Shown here in pieces: positions 8,003-16,386 of a stretch of DNA of 64,000 nt (positions within the stretch are counted from its first letter, which is position 1; each line of letters begins with the position of its first letter). Source of the stretch: an uncultured Lachnospiraceae bacterium (lineage in GTDB: Bacteria > Bacillota > Clostridia > Lachnospirales > Lachnospiraceae). The notes beneath the pieces are model-generated. The model made no database searches, was not told the DNA's origin, and saw only the letters and a list, made by a program, of their open reading frames with translations. The stretch covers positions 1 through 64,000 of the forward strand of contig CADBFZ010000001.1 of NCBI GenBank assembly GCA_902794095.1, given 5' to 3'. The translations under genes and the position numbers were made by a program.

Positions 8003-10204
8003 ATGAAGAAAAAAGGAAACTACGGAAAACTGAATAAGAAAAGTACGGCTCCTTCCGCATCTTCCAAGACTCCCGTAAGACGCAAGAAGCAGACCAAGGT
8101 ACATTTGGGAAAAGCCAAGTCCGGCAAGGGTAAGCTTTTCAGATATGAAGGTACATTCTGCGCTACCGATAAGGGCTACGGATTCGTTAATGTAGAAGGT
8201 TTTACAAGGGATGTATTTATCTCCGAGAGATTTACAGGCTATGCATTCCACGGAGATAAGGTTCTGATCGAACTACTCACTCCCGGCCCCTTATATGACG
8301 GATCATCTGATGGTAACGGAAGACCTCCAAAGAGCCGCGAAGCCAAGGTTATTAAAGTTCTTGAACACTCCATTACCAGGATTGTGGGAACCTTTGAAGA
8401 GATCAGAAACGGCTACGGATTTGTAATTCCCGATAAGGGAACACTTGCTTCCGACCTTTATATTCCTAAGGGAAATACCATGGATGCCGTTACGGGACAA
8501 AAGGTCCTGGCAGAAATTTCGGATTACGGCGAATTCAAACGGTCTCCCGAAGGCAGGATCATAGAGATAATCGGTGATCTTGATGATGCAAGAACAGATG
8601 ATGTCAGCGTTATTTGTGCTCTTAACTTAAGGACTGATTTCCCTGAAGCTGCAATCCGTAACTGCGATGATATCTGCGGTGACGGTACAATTATCGGAAG
8701 CAGATCCGCATCTGAACTTGATGATCTTTATAAGATTGAAGCTTTATCCGATGTGTTTAAGGATTCTTTTTCCGGTAAGGGTAAGAGACTTGACCTTAGG
8801 GATATAGTTACATTTACCATTGACGGTGATGATTCCGGAGACTTTGATGATGCGGTAAGCTTGGAAGTTTTAAGTAATGATTCCGAAGAAGGCGGTGCAT
8901 ATATCGTCGGAGTTCATATTGCCGATGTTGCGGAATATGTCCGTGAAGATTCTCCCCTCGATGCTGAAGCGCTGGAGAGAGGATGCTCGGTTTATTTTCC
9001 GGGAAGGGTAATTCCCATGCTTCCCGAGAAGCTTTCAAACGGTCTTTGCTCGCTTAATCCGGACGAAGACAGGTTAAGCCTTTCCGCAATCATGCTTCTC
9101 GGAAGAGACGGTAAGACCATTGATCATGTAATCGCCGAGTCGGTTATCAGGTCTTCTAAGAGAATGACTTACGGAAATGTAGATAAGGTTCTTGAAGGCA
9201 CCGTTCCTGCAGGCTACGAAGCATTTGCGGATGAACTGGAGGATATGGCAGCTGTTTCGGAGATACTTCGTAAGAGAAGGTTTTCAAAGGGATCCGTTGA
9301 TTTCGATGTTGATGAGTGCGAGATCAGCGTTGATGATAACGGCAAAGTAACCGATATAAAGACCAGAGAAAGAAGTGCATCCAGATCTCTTATCGAGGAG
9401 TTCATGCTTCTTGCCAACAAGACCGTTGCAAAACAGTTTTGTAAGAAAAAGATTCCCTTTGCATACCGAGTTCATGAAGATCCCGATATGACCAAGATCA
9501 GAGACCTGGTAGAGACTTTCAAAAATCTCGGACTATCCGTCGACAGGAAGATCCTTAAGAAGGTTAACGGATCGGATGATGAAAGCATAAGCTCATTTGA
9601 GATTGCTAAGCTCATGGACGAAGCAAAGGGTTCTCCTTTTGAAATGCTTATTAAGACACTTACTTTAAGAAGCATGCAAAGGGCGGAGTATAAGCCTGAA
9701 TCGCTGGGGCATTACGGACTTGCGTTTAAGTATTATTGTCACTTCACATCGCCCATCCGCAGATATCCCGATCTTCAGATACACCGCATCATCAAGCAGA
9801 CTTTAAGAGGCAAGATGAAAGCGGAAGCCAAGGAGCATTATGCAAGCATACTTCCCGAAGTATGCAGGAAGTCATCCGTTTGCGAAAGAAGAGCTCAGGA
9901 AGCTGAGTATCAGGTCGACCGTCTTAAGATGATCAGATACATGGAAGACCATATGGGAGAAGAGTTTGAAGGCACCGTTTCGGGCGTTACCAGATACGGC
10001 GTATTCGTAAAACTTGATAACTCCATCGAAGGAATGATTAGCGTTTACGACCTTCCTTCGGATGATTATATCTATGAAGAATCACTGCTCAGACTTACCG
10101 GCAGACGCTCGAGAAGATATTACTCCATCGGCAAAAGAATGCGGGTTTCTGTAAGCGGTTGTGACTTGAACCAGAGGGTTATTGATTTCGTACCCGCAGA
10201 GTGA
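8003..10204 (+). CDS. rnr: Ribonuclease R
   Basis: 733 residues. A basic Lys/Ser-rich N-terminus (1-48) is followed by two cold-shock-type OB domains (about 49-95 and 125-190), the RNB catalytic domain (about 255-590) and a C-terminal S1 domain (about 650-730). The active-site stretch DGDDSGDFDDA near residue 274 holds the metal-binding aspartates. It is a processive 3'-5' exoribonuclease that can degrade structured RNA. With SmpB and tmRNA next to it, it removes defective mRNA during ribosome rescue. The ATG at 8003 has only a weak ribosome site (GGGTAAC), and no other start nearby is better. Confidence 0.97.
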   Translation: MKKKGNYGKLNKKSTAPSASSKTPVRRKKQTKVHLGKAKSGKGKLFRYEGTFCATDKGYGFVNVEGFTRDVFISERFTGYAFHGDKVLIELLTPGPLYDGSSDGNGRPPKSREAKVIKVLEHSITRIVGTFEEIRNGYGFVIPDKGTLASDLYIPKGNTMDAVTGQKVLAEISDYGEFKRSPEGRIIEIIGDLDDARTDDVSVICALNLRTDFPEAAIRNCDDICGDGTIIGSRSASELDDLYKIEALSDVFKDSFSGKGKRLDLRDIVTFTIDGDDSGDFDDAVSLEVLSNDSEEGGAYIVGVHIADVAEYVREDSPLDAEALERGCSVYFPGRVIPMLPEKLSNGLCSLNPDEDRLSLSAIMLLGRDGKTIDHVIAESVIRSSKRMTYGNVDKVLEGTVPAGYEAFADELEDMAAVSEILRKRRFSKGSVDFDVDECEISVDDNGKVTDIKTRERSASRSLIEEFMLLANKTVAKQFCKKKIPFAYRVHEDPDMTKIRDLVETFKNLGLSVDRKILKKVNGSDDESISSFEIAKLMDEAKGSPFEMLIKTLTLRSMQRAEYKPESLGHYGLAFKYYCHFTSPIRRYPDLQIHRIIKQTLRGKMKAEAKEHYASILPEVCRKSSVCERRAQEAEYQVDRLKMIRYMEDHMGEEFEGTVSGVTRYGVFVKLDNSIEGMISVYDLPSDDYIYEESLLRLTGRRSRRYYSIGKRMRVSVSGCDLNQRVIDFVPAE

Positions 10205-10216
10205 TAAAAGATTATT

Positions 10217-10690
10217 ATGGCTAACGAAAAAGAGCATACAAAGCTCATCGCAAACAATAAAAAAGCGTTTCATGACTATTTCATCGAAGAGCAGTATGAA
10301 TGCGGAATAGTCCTTGTGGGAACCGAGGTTAAATCCCTTCGTATGGGTAAGTGTTCCATCAAGGAAGCATGGGTTCGCATCGAAAAGGGCGAGCTTTGGA
10401 TCATGGGTATGAATATTTCTCCTTATGAGAAAGGTAATATTTTCAACGTTGATCCCATGCGTGTCCGCAAATTACTTGTTCATCGCTCTGAGATCAATAA
10501 GCTGGAGAATGCGGTATCAAGAGACGGTTATACACTTGTTCCGCTTGATGTATATTTTTCAAAGGGACGTGCTAAGGTTAAAATCGGTCTTGCCAAGGGT
10601 AAGAAGAATTATGATAAGCGCGAGACCATAGCAAAGAAGGATCGTGCACGCGAAGCTGAGAGAGACTTCAAAGTTAGAATAAAACAATAA
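10217..10690 (+). CDS. smpB: SsrA-binding protein SmpB
   Basis: 157 residues, normal for SmpB. It shows the conserved N-terminal [19 protein letters not shown] region, the core GTEVKSLR, and the basic C-terminal tail rich in Lys/Arg (residues about 125-157) that enters the empty mRNA channel. It binds tmRNA and delivers it to stalled ribosomes. It lies 12 bp after rnr, almost certainly in the same transcript, and about 100 bp before ssrA. The ribosome site is weak, so translation may be coupled to rnr. Confidence 0.97.
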   Translation: MANEKEHTKLIANNKKAFHDYFIEEQYECGIVLVGTEVKSLRMGKCSIKEAWVRIEKGELWIMGMNISPYEKGNIFNVDPMRVRKLLVHRSEINKLENAVSRDGYTLVPLDVYFSKGRAKVKIGLAKGKKNYDKRETIAKKDRAREAERDFKVRIKQ

Positions 10691-10764
10691 CTTCGCACGA
10701 CCCGCTGCGGTATTTATTTGTTTTAACTTGATATGTGTATTACACGGCTGAAAGGTCTGTGTGA

Positions 10765-10770
10765 TATAAT
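10765..10770 (+). promoter_or_regulatory. -10 box of ssrA promoter
   Basis: Consensus TATAAT 18 bp before the mature tmRNA 5' end; only a poor -35 match is seen (TTACAC at 10740, 19-bp spacer). Confidence 0.5.
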
Positions 10771-10788
10771 ATATATATAATTAAATAT

Positions 10789-11160
10789 GGGGTAGTTAAG
10801 GTTTCGACAGGGAATTTGAAACTGGAGAAGCTGTCCGGTGCGAACCGTTAATCGCAACCTAAAATAAACGCTGATAACAATCAGTACGCACTCGCTGCCT
10901 AATAAGTAGCGCGTGACGCCCATTTAAGGGCTCGTCGGCCCATTGCACTCACGCTTTGGGGTTCCGGCGTCGCATCGTGAGAAACGGTGTATGGTAAGCT
11001 TTGCCCATGCATACGTATTATGAAGCTACTCCGCGAGTGAGTTTGTCAGGAGCGCTCATTTGCGGTGGAACGTGTCTGCAGAAGACGAAAGAACTGACTA
11101 TGACAGTAGAAGGACAGAGGGATGGTTCTTTGGACACGGGTTCGACTCCCGTCTACTCCA
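10789..11160 (+). ncRNA. ssrA: Transfer-messenger RNA (tmRNA)
   Basis: About 372 nt. The 5' GGGGTAG (10789-10795) pairs with CTACTCC near the 3' end to form the acceptor stem. GGTTTCGACAGG follows the 5' strand and GGGTTCGACTCCC gives the T arm. The tag reading frame runs from GCT at 10870 to TAA at 10900-10902 and encodes ADNNQYALAA after the charged alanine; the resume codon is inferred from the pattern of related clostridial tmRNAs. CCA is not encoded (the discriminator A is followed by CTA), so it must be added after processing. The molecule rescues stalled ribosomes with SmpB, encoded just upstream. Confidence 0.96.
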
Positions 11161-11162
11161 CT

Positions 11163-11202
11163 AAAGAGGCTGTTGCAATGATGATGCAACAGCCTCTTTT
11201 TT
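11163..11202 (+). terminator. Intrinsic terminator of ssrA
   Basis: 15-bp perfect stem (11163-11177 with 11185-11199) around GAGGCTGTTGCA, 7-nt loop, T run to 11202. It separates tmRNA from the MATE gene. Confidence 0.95.
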
Positions 11203-11246
11203 GTGATATACTTCGTTTATTTAGAGGAATAGGATTGGTTATAAAA

Positions 11247-12653
11247 ATGTCTTTTTTTAAAGATAATAAATTATTCGGCAACGGAAAATTTTACATAAAT
11301 GCACTTTCAATAGCTGTACCCATAATGCTCCAGGCTCTTATTCAGAGCCTTGTTTCGCTGGTTGATAATTTCATGGTTGCGGGCCTGGGTGATGTTTCTA
11401 TGGCTGGAGTTAATGTATCCGGCCAGATTCTTTTTGTATTCTTTGTATTTATCAATTCCATTTGCATGGCAGGCGGAATCTTTATGACTCAGTTCTTCGG
11501 AGCCAAGGATTCTTCCGGAATGCAACAGGCATTCAGATTTAAACTCATATTCGGATTCCTTGCGTTTATTCCCTATTTTCTGGTATGCATTGTTTTCCCT
11601 AAGCAGGTTATATACCTGATGCTTAACGGAAATCTTCAAAGGGATCTGATTCTTCCAGAGGCTGTAAGTTACATCAGGCTTATGTTCTTCATGGGACCTC
11701 AGCTTACATTTTCACTGAGTGCTGCCAGCTCGTTCAGAGATCTGGGAAGAGTAAAATTCCCTCTTGTAGTAACCATTATCGCAACACTTACCAACACTCT
11801 TTTTAACTGGCTCCTTATATACGGAAATCTCGGATTCCCCGCACTCGGTGTAAAGGGTGCTGCCATCGCTACGGTTATCGCAAGATCTCTTGAGTTTGTT
11901 ATCTTTGCCATAGCACTCCTTGTTAAAAAACCCGAATTTTCGGTTAAGATTAAGGAATTTTTCAAGGTTGACGGTAAACTGATAAAAGAGATCTTTAAGA
12001 AGGGCTCCCTTGTTTTATTTTGTGAGATGGTTTGGATTGCTTCAGAGACAATAACAAGCTGGATCTTTAACGGAAGAGGCGGAGCTGAAGTTGTATCGGG
12101 AATGTCCGCAGGTTTTGCAATCGCAAATCTCTTCTTTGTGGCCTTTGGCGGAATTTACAGTGCTACACAGGTTGTTATCGGTAAGACTCTCGGTGAGGGC
12201 AATCTTGATAAGGCTCGTACAGAGAAGACATGGCTATTGTCAGGATCTGCGATATTCGGTGTCATTATGATGCTGTTCGGATTTCTTACCGTACTCATCG
12301 TACCTTTTGTATTCGGAAAACTCAGTGCCGAAGCAATAACCATCTGCACCAGAATGGTTATCTTAATGGCTATTCTTACACCGGTTTGGGTATACATGAA
12401 CTCCCAGACTGCCATAGCAAGAGCGGGCGGCGATACCATGATGGGCGCCATTGCGGATGCACTTATCACTATTTTTATAATGATCCCGATGCTTCTCGGA
12501 CTCGGTTTTTTAACAAGTGTCGGACCTGTTGAAATATATCTTTGCGTAAAACTTCTTGATGTTGTTAAAGTAATTGTCTTTACATTTTGGCTTAAAAAGG
12601 AACGCTGGCTTAAGAATCTGACTGTTAAGGAGGAGAGCAATGAGTCTGCATAA
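11247..12653 (+). CDS. MATE-family multidrug efflux transporter
   Basis: 468 residues with about 12 transmembrane helices in two similar halves. LVDNFMVAGLGDVSMAGVNVSGQ near the N-terminus and the later NTLFNWLLIYG pattern are typical of MATE (DinF/NorM-like) antiporters. It should export cationic drugs or metabolites using an ion gradient. The open frame extends back into tmRNA, but the protein begins after the terminator. ATG at 11247 is used here; TTG at 11235, 6 nt after AGAGGA, is an equally credible start adding four residues. Its end overlaps the kinase gene by 14 bp, so exporter, kinase and regulator form one operon. Confidence 0.93.
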   Translation: MSFFKDNKLFGNGKFYINALSIAVPIMLQALIQSLVSLVDNFMVAGLGDVSMAGVNVSGQILFVFFVFINSICMAGGIFMTQFFGAKDSSGMQQAFRFKLIFGFLAFIPYFLVCIVFPKQVIYLMLNGNLQRDLILPEAVSYIRLMFFMGPQLTFSLSAASSFRDLGRVKFPLVVTIIATLTNTLFNWLLIYGNLGFPALGVKGAAIATVIARSLEFVIFAIALLVKKPEFSVKIKEFFKVDGKLIKEIFKKGSLVLFCEMVWIASETITSWIFNGRGGAEVVSGMSAGFAIANLFFVAFGGIYSATQVVIGKTLGEGNLDKARTEKTWLLSGSAIFGVIMMLFGFLTVLIVPFVFGKLSAEAITICTRMVILMAILTPVWVYMNSQTAIARAGGDTMMGAIADALITIFIMIPMLLGLGFLTSVGPVEIYLCVKLLDVVKVIVFTFWLKKERWLKNLTVKEESNESA

Positions 12654-15525
12654 CATATTACTGTTTGTTCAGATTGAGATCATAATCGGTCTTTTCATTG
12701 AGAGCTGGATTATTTTCAAGAAATTGAAAAACCCGCTTCATATCTACCTGTTATTAAGCTGCATATGCTCGCTTACGAACAACATCGGATATCTCCTTGA
12801 GCTGAAATCAAATACAGAAGATGCATACATAGCGGCTCTGAAGTTTTCTTATCTGGGACGTATATGGTATGTCTTTTTCCTGTTTATGTTCGTTGCGGAA
12901 CTGGTTAATGTTAAGATTCCCGAATTTTACCGCAAGGCCTTCATGGCTGTTCATGCGATCATCTATATTTCCATTTTCACTCTGGAAGACCATGATCTTT
13001 ATTACACATCAATGGAATTTCGCACTGACGGGGTGTTCCCTAAGTTAAATCACGGAAACGGTGTGTTCCATCATGTGACGGTCCTTATGGTAGTCTTTTA
13101 TGCTCTTATCGGAATGTGTATGCTTGTAAGAGCATATCGTAAGGAGAAAAAGACTAAGTCCGGCGGCCGTATTCTTACCGTAATGATTTCCTTTGTATTT
13201 CAGGGAGTATTTTTCTTGGTTCAGATCGTGGGTATTCCCGGCATTACATCTTATTATGATATTTCTATGGTGGGTTATTTCTTCGGAACCATCATAATGC
13301 TTATCGCTATTTTCACATTCGATCTTCTTGATACCGGCGATGTTGTTAAAGACTATGTTATTGACAGAATATCCGAAGGTATTATCGCAACCGATAACAA
13401 AGGTATCATTCAGTATTATAACGAGCCTGCGGTATCAATCCTTCCCGGAATAGCAAGAGAAGAAGATTCTTCAATTAATTTAACAGAAAACACCAGATCC
13501 CAGGTTCTGGTTATGAATACCATTAATACAGCTGTTTCTTCAGATTCGGATATCAGGATCAAAGATAAGATATATCGTCCTGAAGTAAGAGAACTCATTT
13601 ACAAGGGTGAAAGACTGGGTAATGTATATACCCTTGTTGATGAAACCGAGCATTTCCGTTACATGGAAGATCTCAAGGAACAAAGAGAGATTGCGGAAAG
13701 TGCAAGTAAGGCAAAGAGCCGTTTCCTTGCCAATATGTCTCATGAGATCAGAACACCCATTAATGCAGTTCTCGGTATGGATGAAATGATCTTAAGAGAA
13801 TCCGGTGAAAAGCATATCCGAGGATATGCCGCCAACATCATGTCTGCAGGAAGAACCCTCCTTTCACTTATCAATGACATTTTGGATCTGTCCAAAGTTG
13901 AAGAAGGTAAGATGGAGATCATACCCGTGCAGTATGAGCTTTCATCATTGTTAAACGATCTTGTAAATATGATCCGTGAAAGGGCGGAGAAGAAGGGGCT
14001 TGAGTTTAAACTCGAAGTCGATAATCATACTCCGCATATGCTTATCGGTGACGAGATTCGTGTAAGACAGTGTGTTATGAACATACTGACTAATGCAGTT
14101 AAGTATACTGAAAAAGGATCCGTATCTTTGTCAGTCGGATTTGATAAAGCGGGAGACAATAAGATCAAACTCAAGTTTACCGTTCGCGATACCGGCATTG
14201 GTATGAAGCAGGAAGATATGGATAAACTGTTTTCTCCTTACAGCCGTATCGAAGAAGGCAGGAACCGTAACATCGAAGGCACCGGCCTTGGTATGAGTAT
14301 TACCCTTCAGCTTCTCGAACTTATGGGTACTAAACTTGAAGTTGAAAGTGAGTACGGAAAGGGCTCAGTGTTCTCTTTTGCGGTTGAGCAGGAAGTTTCT
14401 TCCATGCAGGAGATCGGAAACTTCGCCGAAAAGGTCAGCATGTTTAGGGCGGAAGATTATTCGTACACCGAACTGTTCAGGGCACCTGATGCGAAGATTC
14501 TTGTAGTGGATGATACCGAGATGAACCTTACGGTTATCATGTCGCTTCTTAAGAAAACCAAGATTCAGATTGATACCGCCATGTCCGGTAAAGAAGCACT
14601 TATTCTTGCTGCAAAGAATAAATATGACATTGTGTTTATCGATCACATGATGTCCGAGATGGATGGTATCGAGACACTCCATAAGATGAGAGAAGAAGGC
14701 CTTAATACCGAAACTCCCGCCGTGGCACTTACCGCAAACGCTGTCTCGGGTGCAAGGGAGATGTATCTGGAAGCCGGCTTTACAAGTTATCTGTCCAAGC
14801 CTATAGATTCAGCTAAGCTTGAGATGATGATCAAGGAAATGCTTCCCGATGATAAGATTGAGAAAGTTACCATTAAGGAATCGGATTCCATGTCCGAGGA
14901 TTCTGTTCCCGAGAGTATAGAAACGGCAGAGCTTCCCGGCTGGCTTAAAGAGATTCCCGAACTCGATGTATTCAGCGGAATCAAATATTGCGGTTCCGTG
15001 GACGGATATATCAGTGTTCTTACGGTATATCATGAGACCTATCCCGTTAAGTCATCGGAGATCAAAGAGTTCTATGAAAAAGGTGATATAGAAAACTACA
15101 CCGTTAAGGTTCATGCTCTTAAGAGTTCTTCGAGAATAATCGGAGCATCAGAAATCTCTGCTCTTTCCGCTAAGCTTGAGGAAGCGGGTAAGATGAAGAA
15201 CTCCGAGTTCATTAATGAATACACGGATACACTGCTTTCAATGTATGGTTCGCTTGATGAAAAGCTTACACCTTTTGATAAGAAGGATGATTCACTTCCT
15301 CCTATTGATTCGAAGGTTCTTAAAGAGGCATATCAGACCATATATGAGATAGCGCAGTGTATGGACTTCTCACTTATGGATAATATTCTTACCGATCTTC
15401 AGAAGTACAGTTTTTCTAAAGAAGACGAGAAGATACTTTCCGAAATCAAGATGAAGTTTAATGAGCTTGAATGGGATGACATTTGTGAAATTGCAAGGAA
15501 AGCTCTTGCACTGAAAACTTTATAA
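12640..15525 (+). CDS. 7TM hybrid histidine kinase with receiver and HPt domains
   Basis: 961 residues. Order: seven-helix membrane sensor (about 5-230, HisKA_7TM type), PAS-like region (about 240-345), dimerisation domain with phospho-histidine H368 in NMSHEIRTP, ATP-binding domain (N box near VMNILTNAVKYT, G boxes DTGIGM and GTGLGM), receiver (KILVVDDTE, phospho-acceptor D668) and an HPt domain with H825 in VKVHALKSSS. All parts needed for a His-Asp-His relay are present in one chain. AAGGAGGAG precedes the ATG. The two-receiver regulator downstream is the likely relay target or modulator. The signal sensed is unknown; the 5' neighbour exporter suggests a membrane or toxic-compound cue. Confidence 0.93.
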   Translation: MSLHNILLFVQIEIIIGLFIESWIIFKKLKNPLHIYLLLSCICSLTNNIGYLLELKSNTEDAYIAALKFSYLGRIWYVFFLFMFVAELVNVKIPEFYRKAFMAVHAIIYISIFTLEDHDLYYTSMEFRTDGVFPKLNHGNGVFHHVTVLMVVFYALIGMCMLVRAYRKEKKTKSGGRILTVMISFVFQGVFFLVQIVGIPGITSYYDISMVGYFFGTIIMLIAIFTFDLLDTGDVVKDYVIDRISEGIIATDNKGIIQYYNEPAVSILPGIAREEDSSINLTENTRSQVLVMNTINTAVSSDSDIRIKDKIYRPEVRELIYKGERLGNVYTLVDETEHFRYMEDLKEQREIAESASKAKSRFLANMSHEIRTPINAVLGMDEMILRESGEKHIRGYAANIMSAGRTLLSLINDILDLSKVEEGKMEIIPVQYELSSLLNDLVNMIRERAEKKGLEFKLEVDNHTPHMLIGDEIRVRQCVMNILTNAVKYTEKGSVSLSVGFDKAGDNKIKLKFTVRDTGIGMKQEDMDKLFSPYSRIEEGRNRNIEGTGLGMSITLQLLELMGTKLEVESEYGKGSVFSFAVEQEVSSMQEIGNFAEKVSMFRAEDYSYTELFRAPDAKILVVDDTEMNLTVIMSLLKKTKIQIDTAMSGKEALILAAKNKYDIVFIDHMMSEMDGIETLHKMREEGLNTETPAVALTANAVSGAREMYLEAGFTSYLSKPIDSAKLEMMIKEMLPDDKIEKVTIKESDSMSEDSVPESIETAELPGWLKEIPELDVFSGIKYCGSVDGYISVLTVYHETYPVKSSEIKEFYEKGDIENYTVKVHALKSSSRIIGASEISALSAKLEEAGKMKNSEFINEYTDTLLSMYGSLDEKLTPFDKKDDSLPPIDSKVLKEAYQTIYEIAQCMDFSLMDNILTDLQKYSFSKEDEKILSEIKMKFNELEWDDICEIARKALALKTL

Positions 15526-15551
15526 TATGAGGGAATTGGGAGATTTTTAAA

Positions 15552-16322
15552 ATGGAATTTAATCGTGAGATTGGTAAAGTTGTGGTAGTGGGAATGAATG
15601 AGAGCTTTCTCGCAAAGAGTCTCATTACCAAGCTTGAAGAGGAGAATATTAAAGCAGAGTTTTCACTTGCCAATATTAAGGATCTGGAAAGATTATCTAC
15701 AAGTACCGAACTGATCGTTTTATTTATGAGTGAGGAACTTGGGACTGTTCCCGAGACGCTTGTTTATCTGAAAGATGCAATTGAGGATAAGAGTATCGGG
15801 CTTCTTCTTATTGGTGATCAGCCCCAGTATGAAACGGTAATTAAATCAATTCCTGAAACCGATGTTACGGAATGGTTTAAGAGGCCTCTTGATATCGAAA
15901 AGCTGATCAAGACTATCGGTAAATATCTGGATGAGAACACCGGAGAGATGCGTAAGAAGACTGTTCTTATCGTCGATGACGATATCACTTATATGAGAAC
16001 AATCTATGAGTGGCTCAAGGACAAATACCGCGTGGGTATGGCATCAAACGGAGTTCAGGCAATTTCGTATCTTGCAAAATATAAAGCCGACATGATCCTT
16101 CTTGATTATGAAATGCCTGTCGCAAACGGCCCACAGGTTTTATCAATGCTTAAGAACGATTCCGTTATGGGACAGATCCCTGTAATGTTCCTTACAGGAC
16201 ACGGTGATAAGGAGAGTGTTTTATCCGTTGTTGGATTAAACCCAGTTGATTACCTTCTTAAGACCATCGATAAGAATACGCTTTTATCCAAGATCGATAC
16301 ATACTTTGCAACACATAAATAA
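15552..16322 (+). CDS. Response regulator with pseudo-receiver plus receiver, no output domain
   Basis: 256 residues. Residues about 1-128 resemble a receiver fold (KVVVVG at the start, LIVLFMSEE in the middle) but lack the acidic pocket. Residues 137-256 are a complete receiver: VLIVDDD, phospho-acceptor D185 in ILLDYEMP, FLTGHGDK and the conserved Lys in YLLK. There is no DNA-binding or enzymatic domain, so it acts through protein contact or as a phosphate shuttle. It follows the hybrid kinase by 26 bp with a GGGAG site and is closed by a terminator. Probably part of the same phosphorelay. Confidence 0.88.
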   Translation: MEFNREIGKVVVVGMNESFLAKSLITKLEEENIKAEFSLANIKDLERLSTSTELIVLFMSEELGTVPETLVYLKDAIEDKSIGLLLIGDQPQYETVIKSIPETDVTEWFKRPLDIEKLIKTIGKYLDENTGEMRKKTVLIVDDDITYMRTIYEWLKDKYRVGMASNGVQAISYLAKYKADMILLDYEMPVANGPQVLSMLKNDSVMGQIPVMFLTGHGDKESVLSVVGLNPVDYLLKTIDKNTLLSKIDTYFATHK

Positions 16323-16324
16323 TA

Positions 16325-16373
16325 AAAAAGGAGTAGCTATGAGGTGACCCCCAAAAGTTAGCTACTCCTTTTT
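16325..16373. terminator. Bidirectional terminator with long loop
   Basis: 15-bp stem AAAAAGGAGTAGCTA / TAGCTACTCCTTTTT (16325-16339, 16359-16373) enclosing a 19-nt loop that contains GACCCCCAAAAG. A before and T after allow use in both directions between convergent genes. Confidence 0.85.
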
Positions 16374-16386
16374 CATATTTGTCACA

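Noticed and set aside
11001-11246. In-frame extension of the MATE gene back into tmRNA
   Set aside because: The extension lies in the ssrA gene and its terminator; the protein family begins at about 11247.
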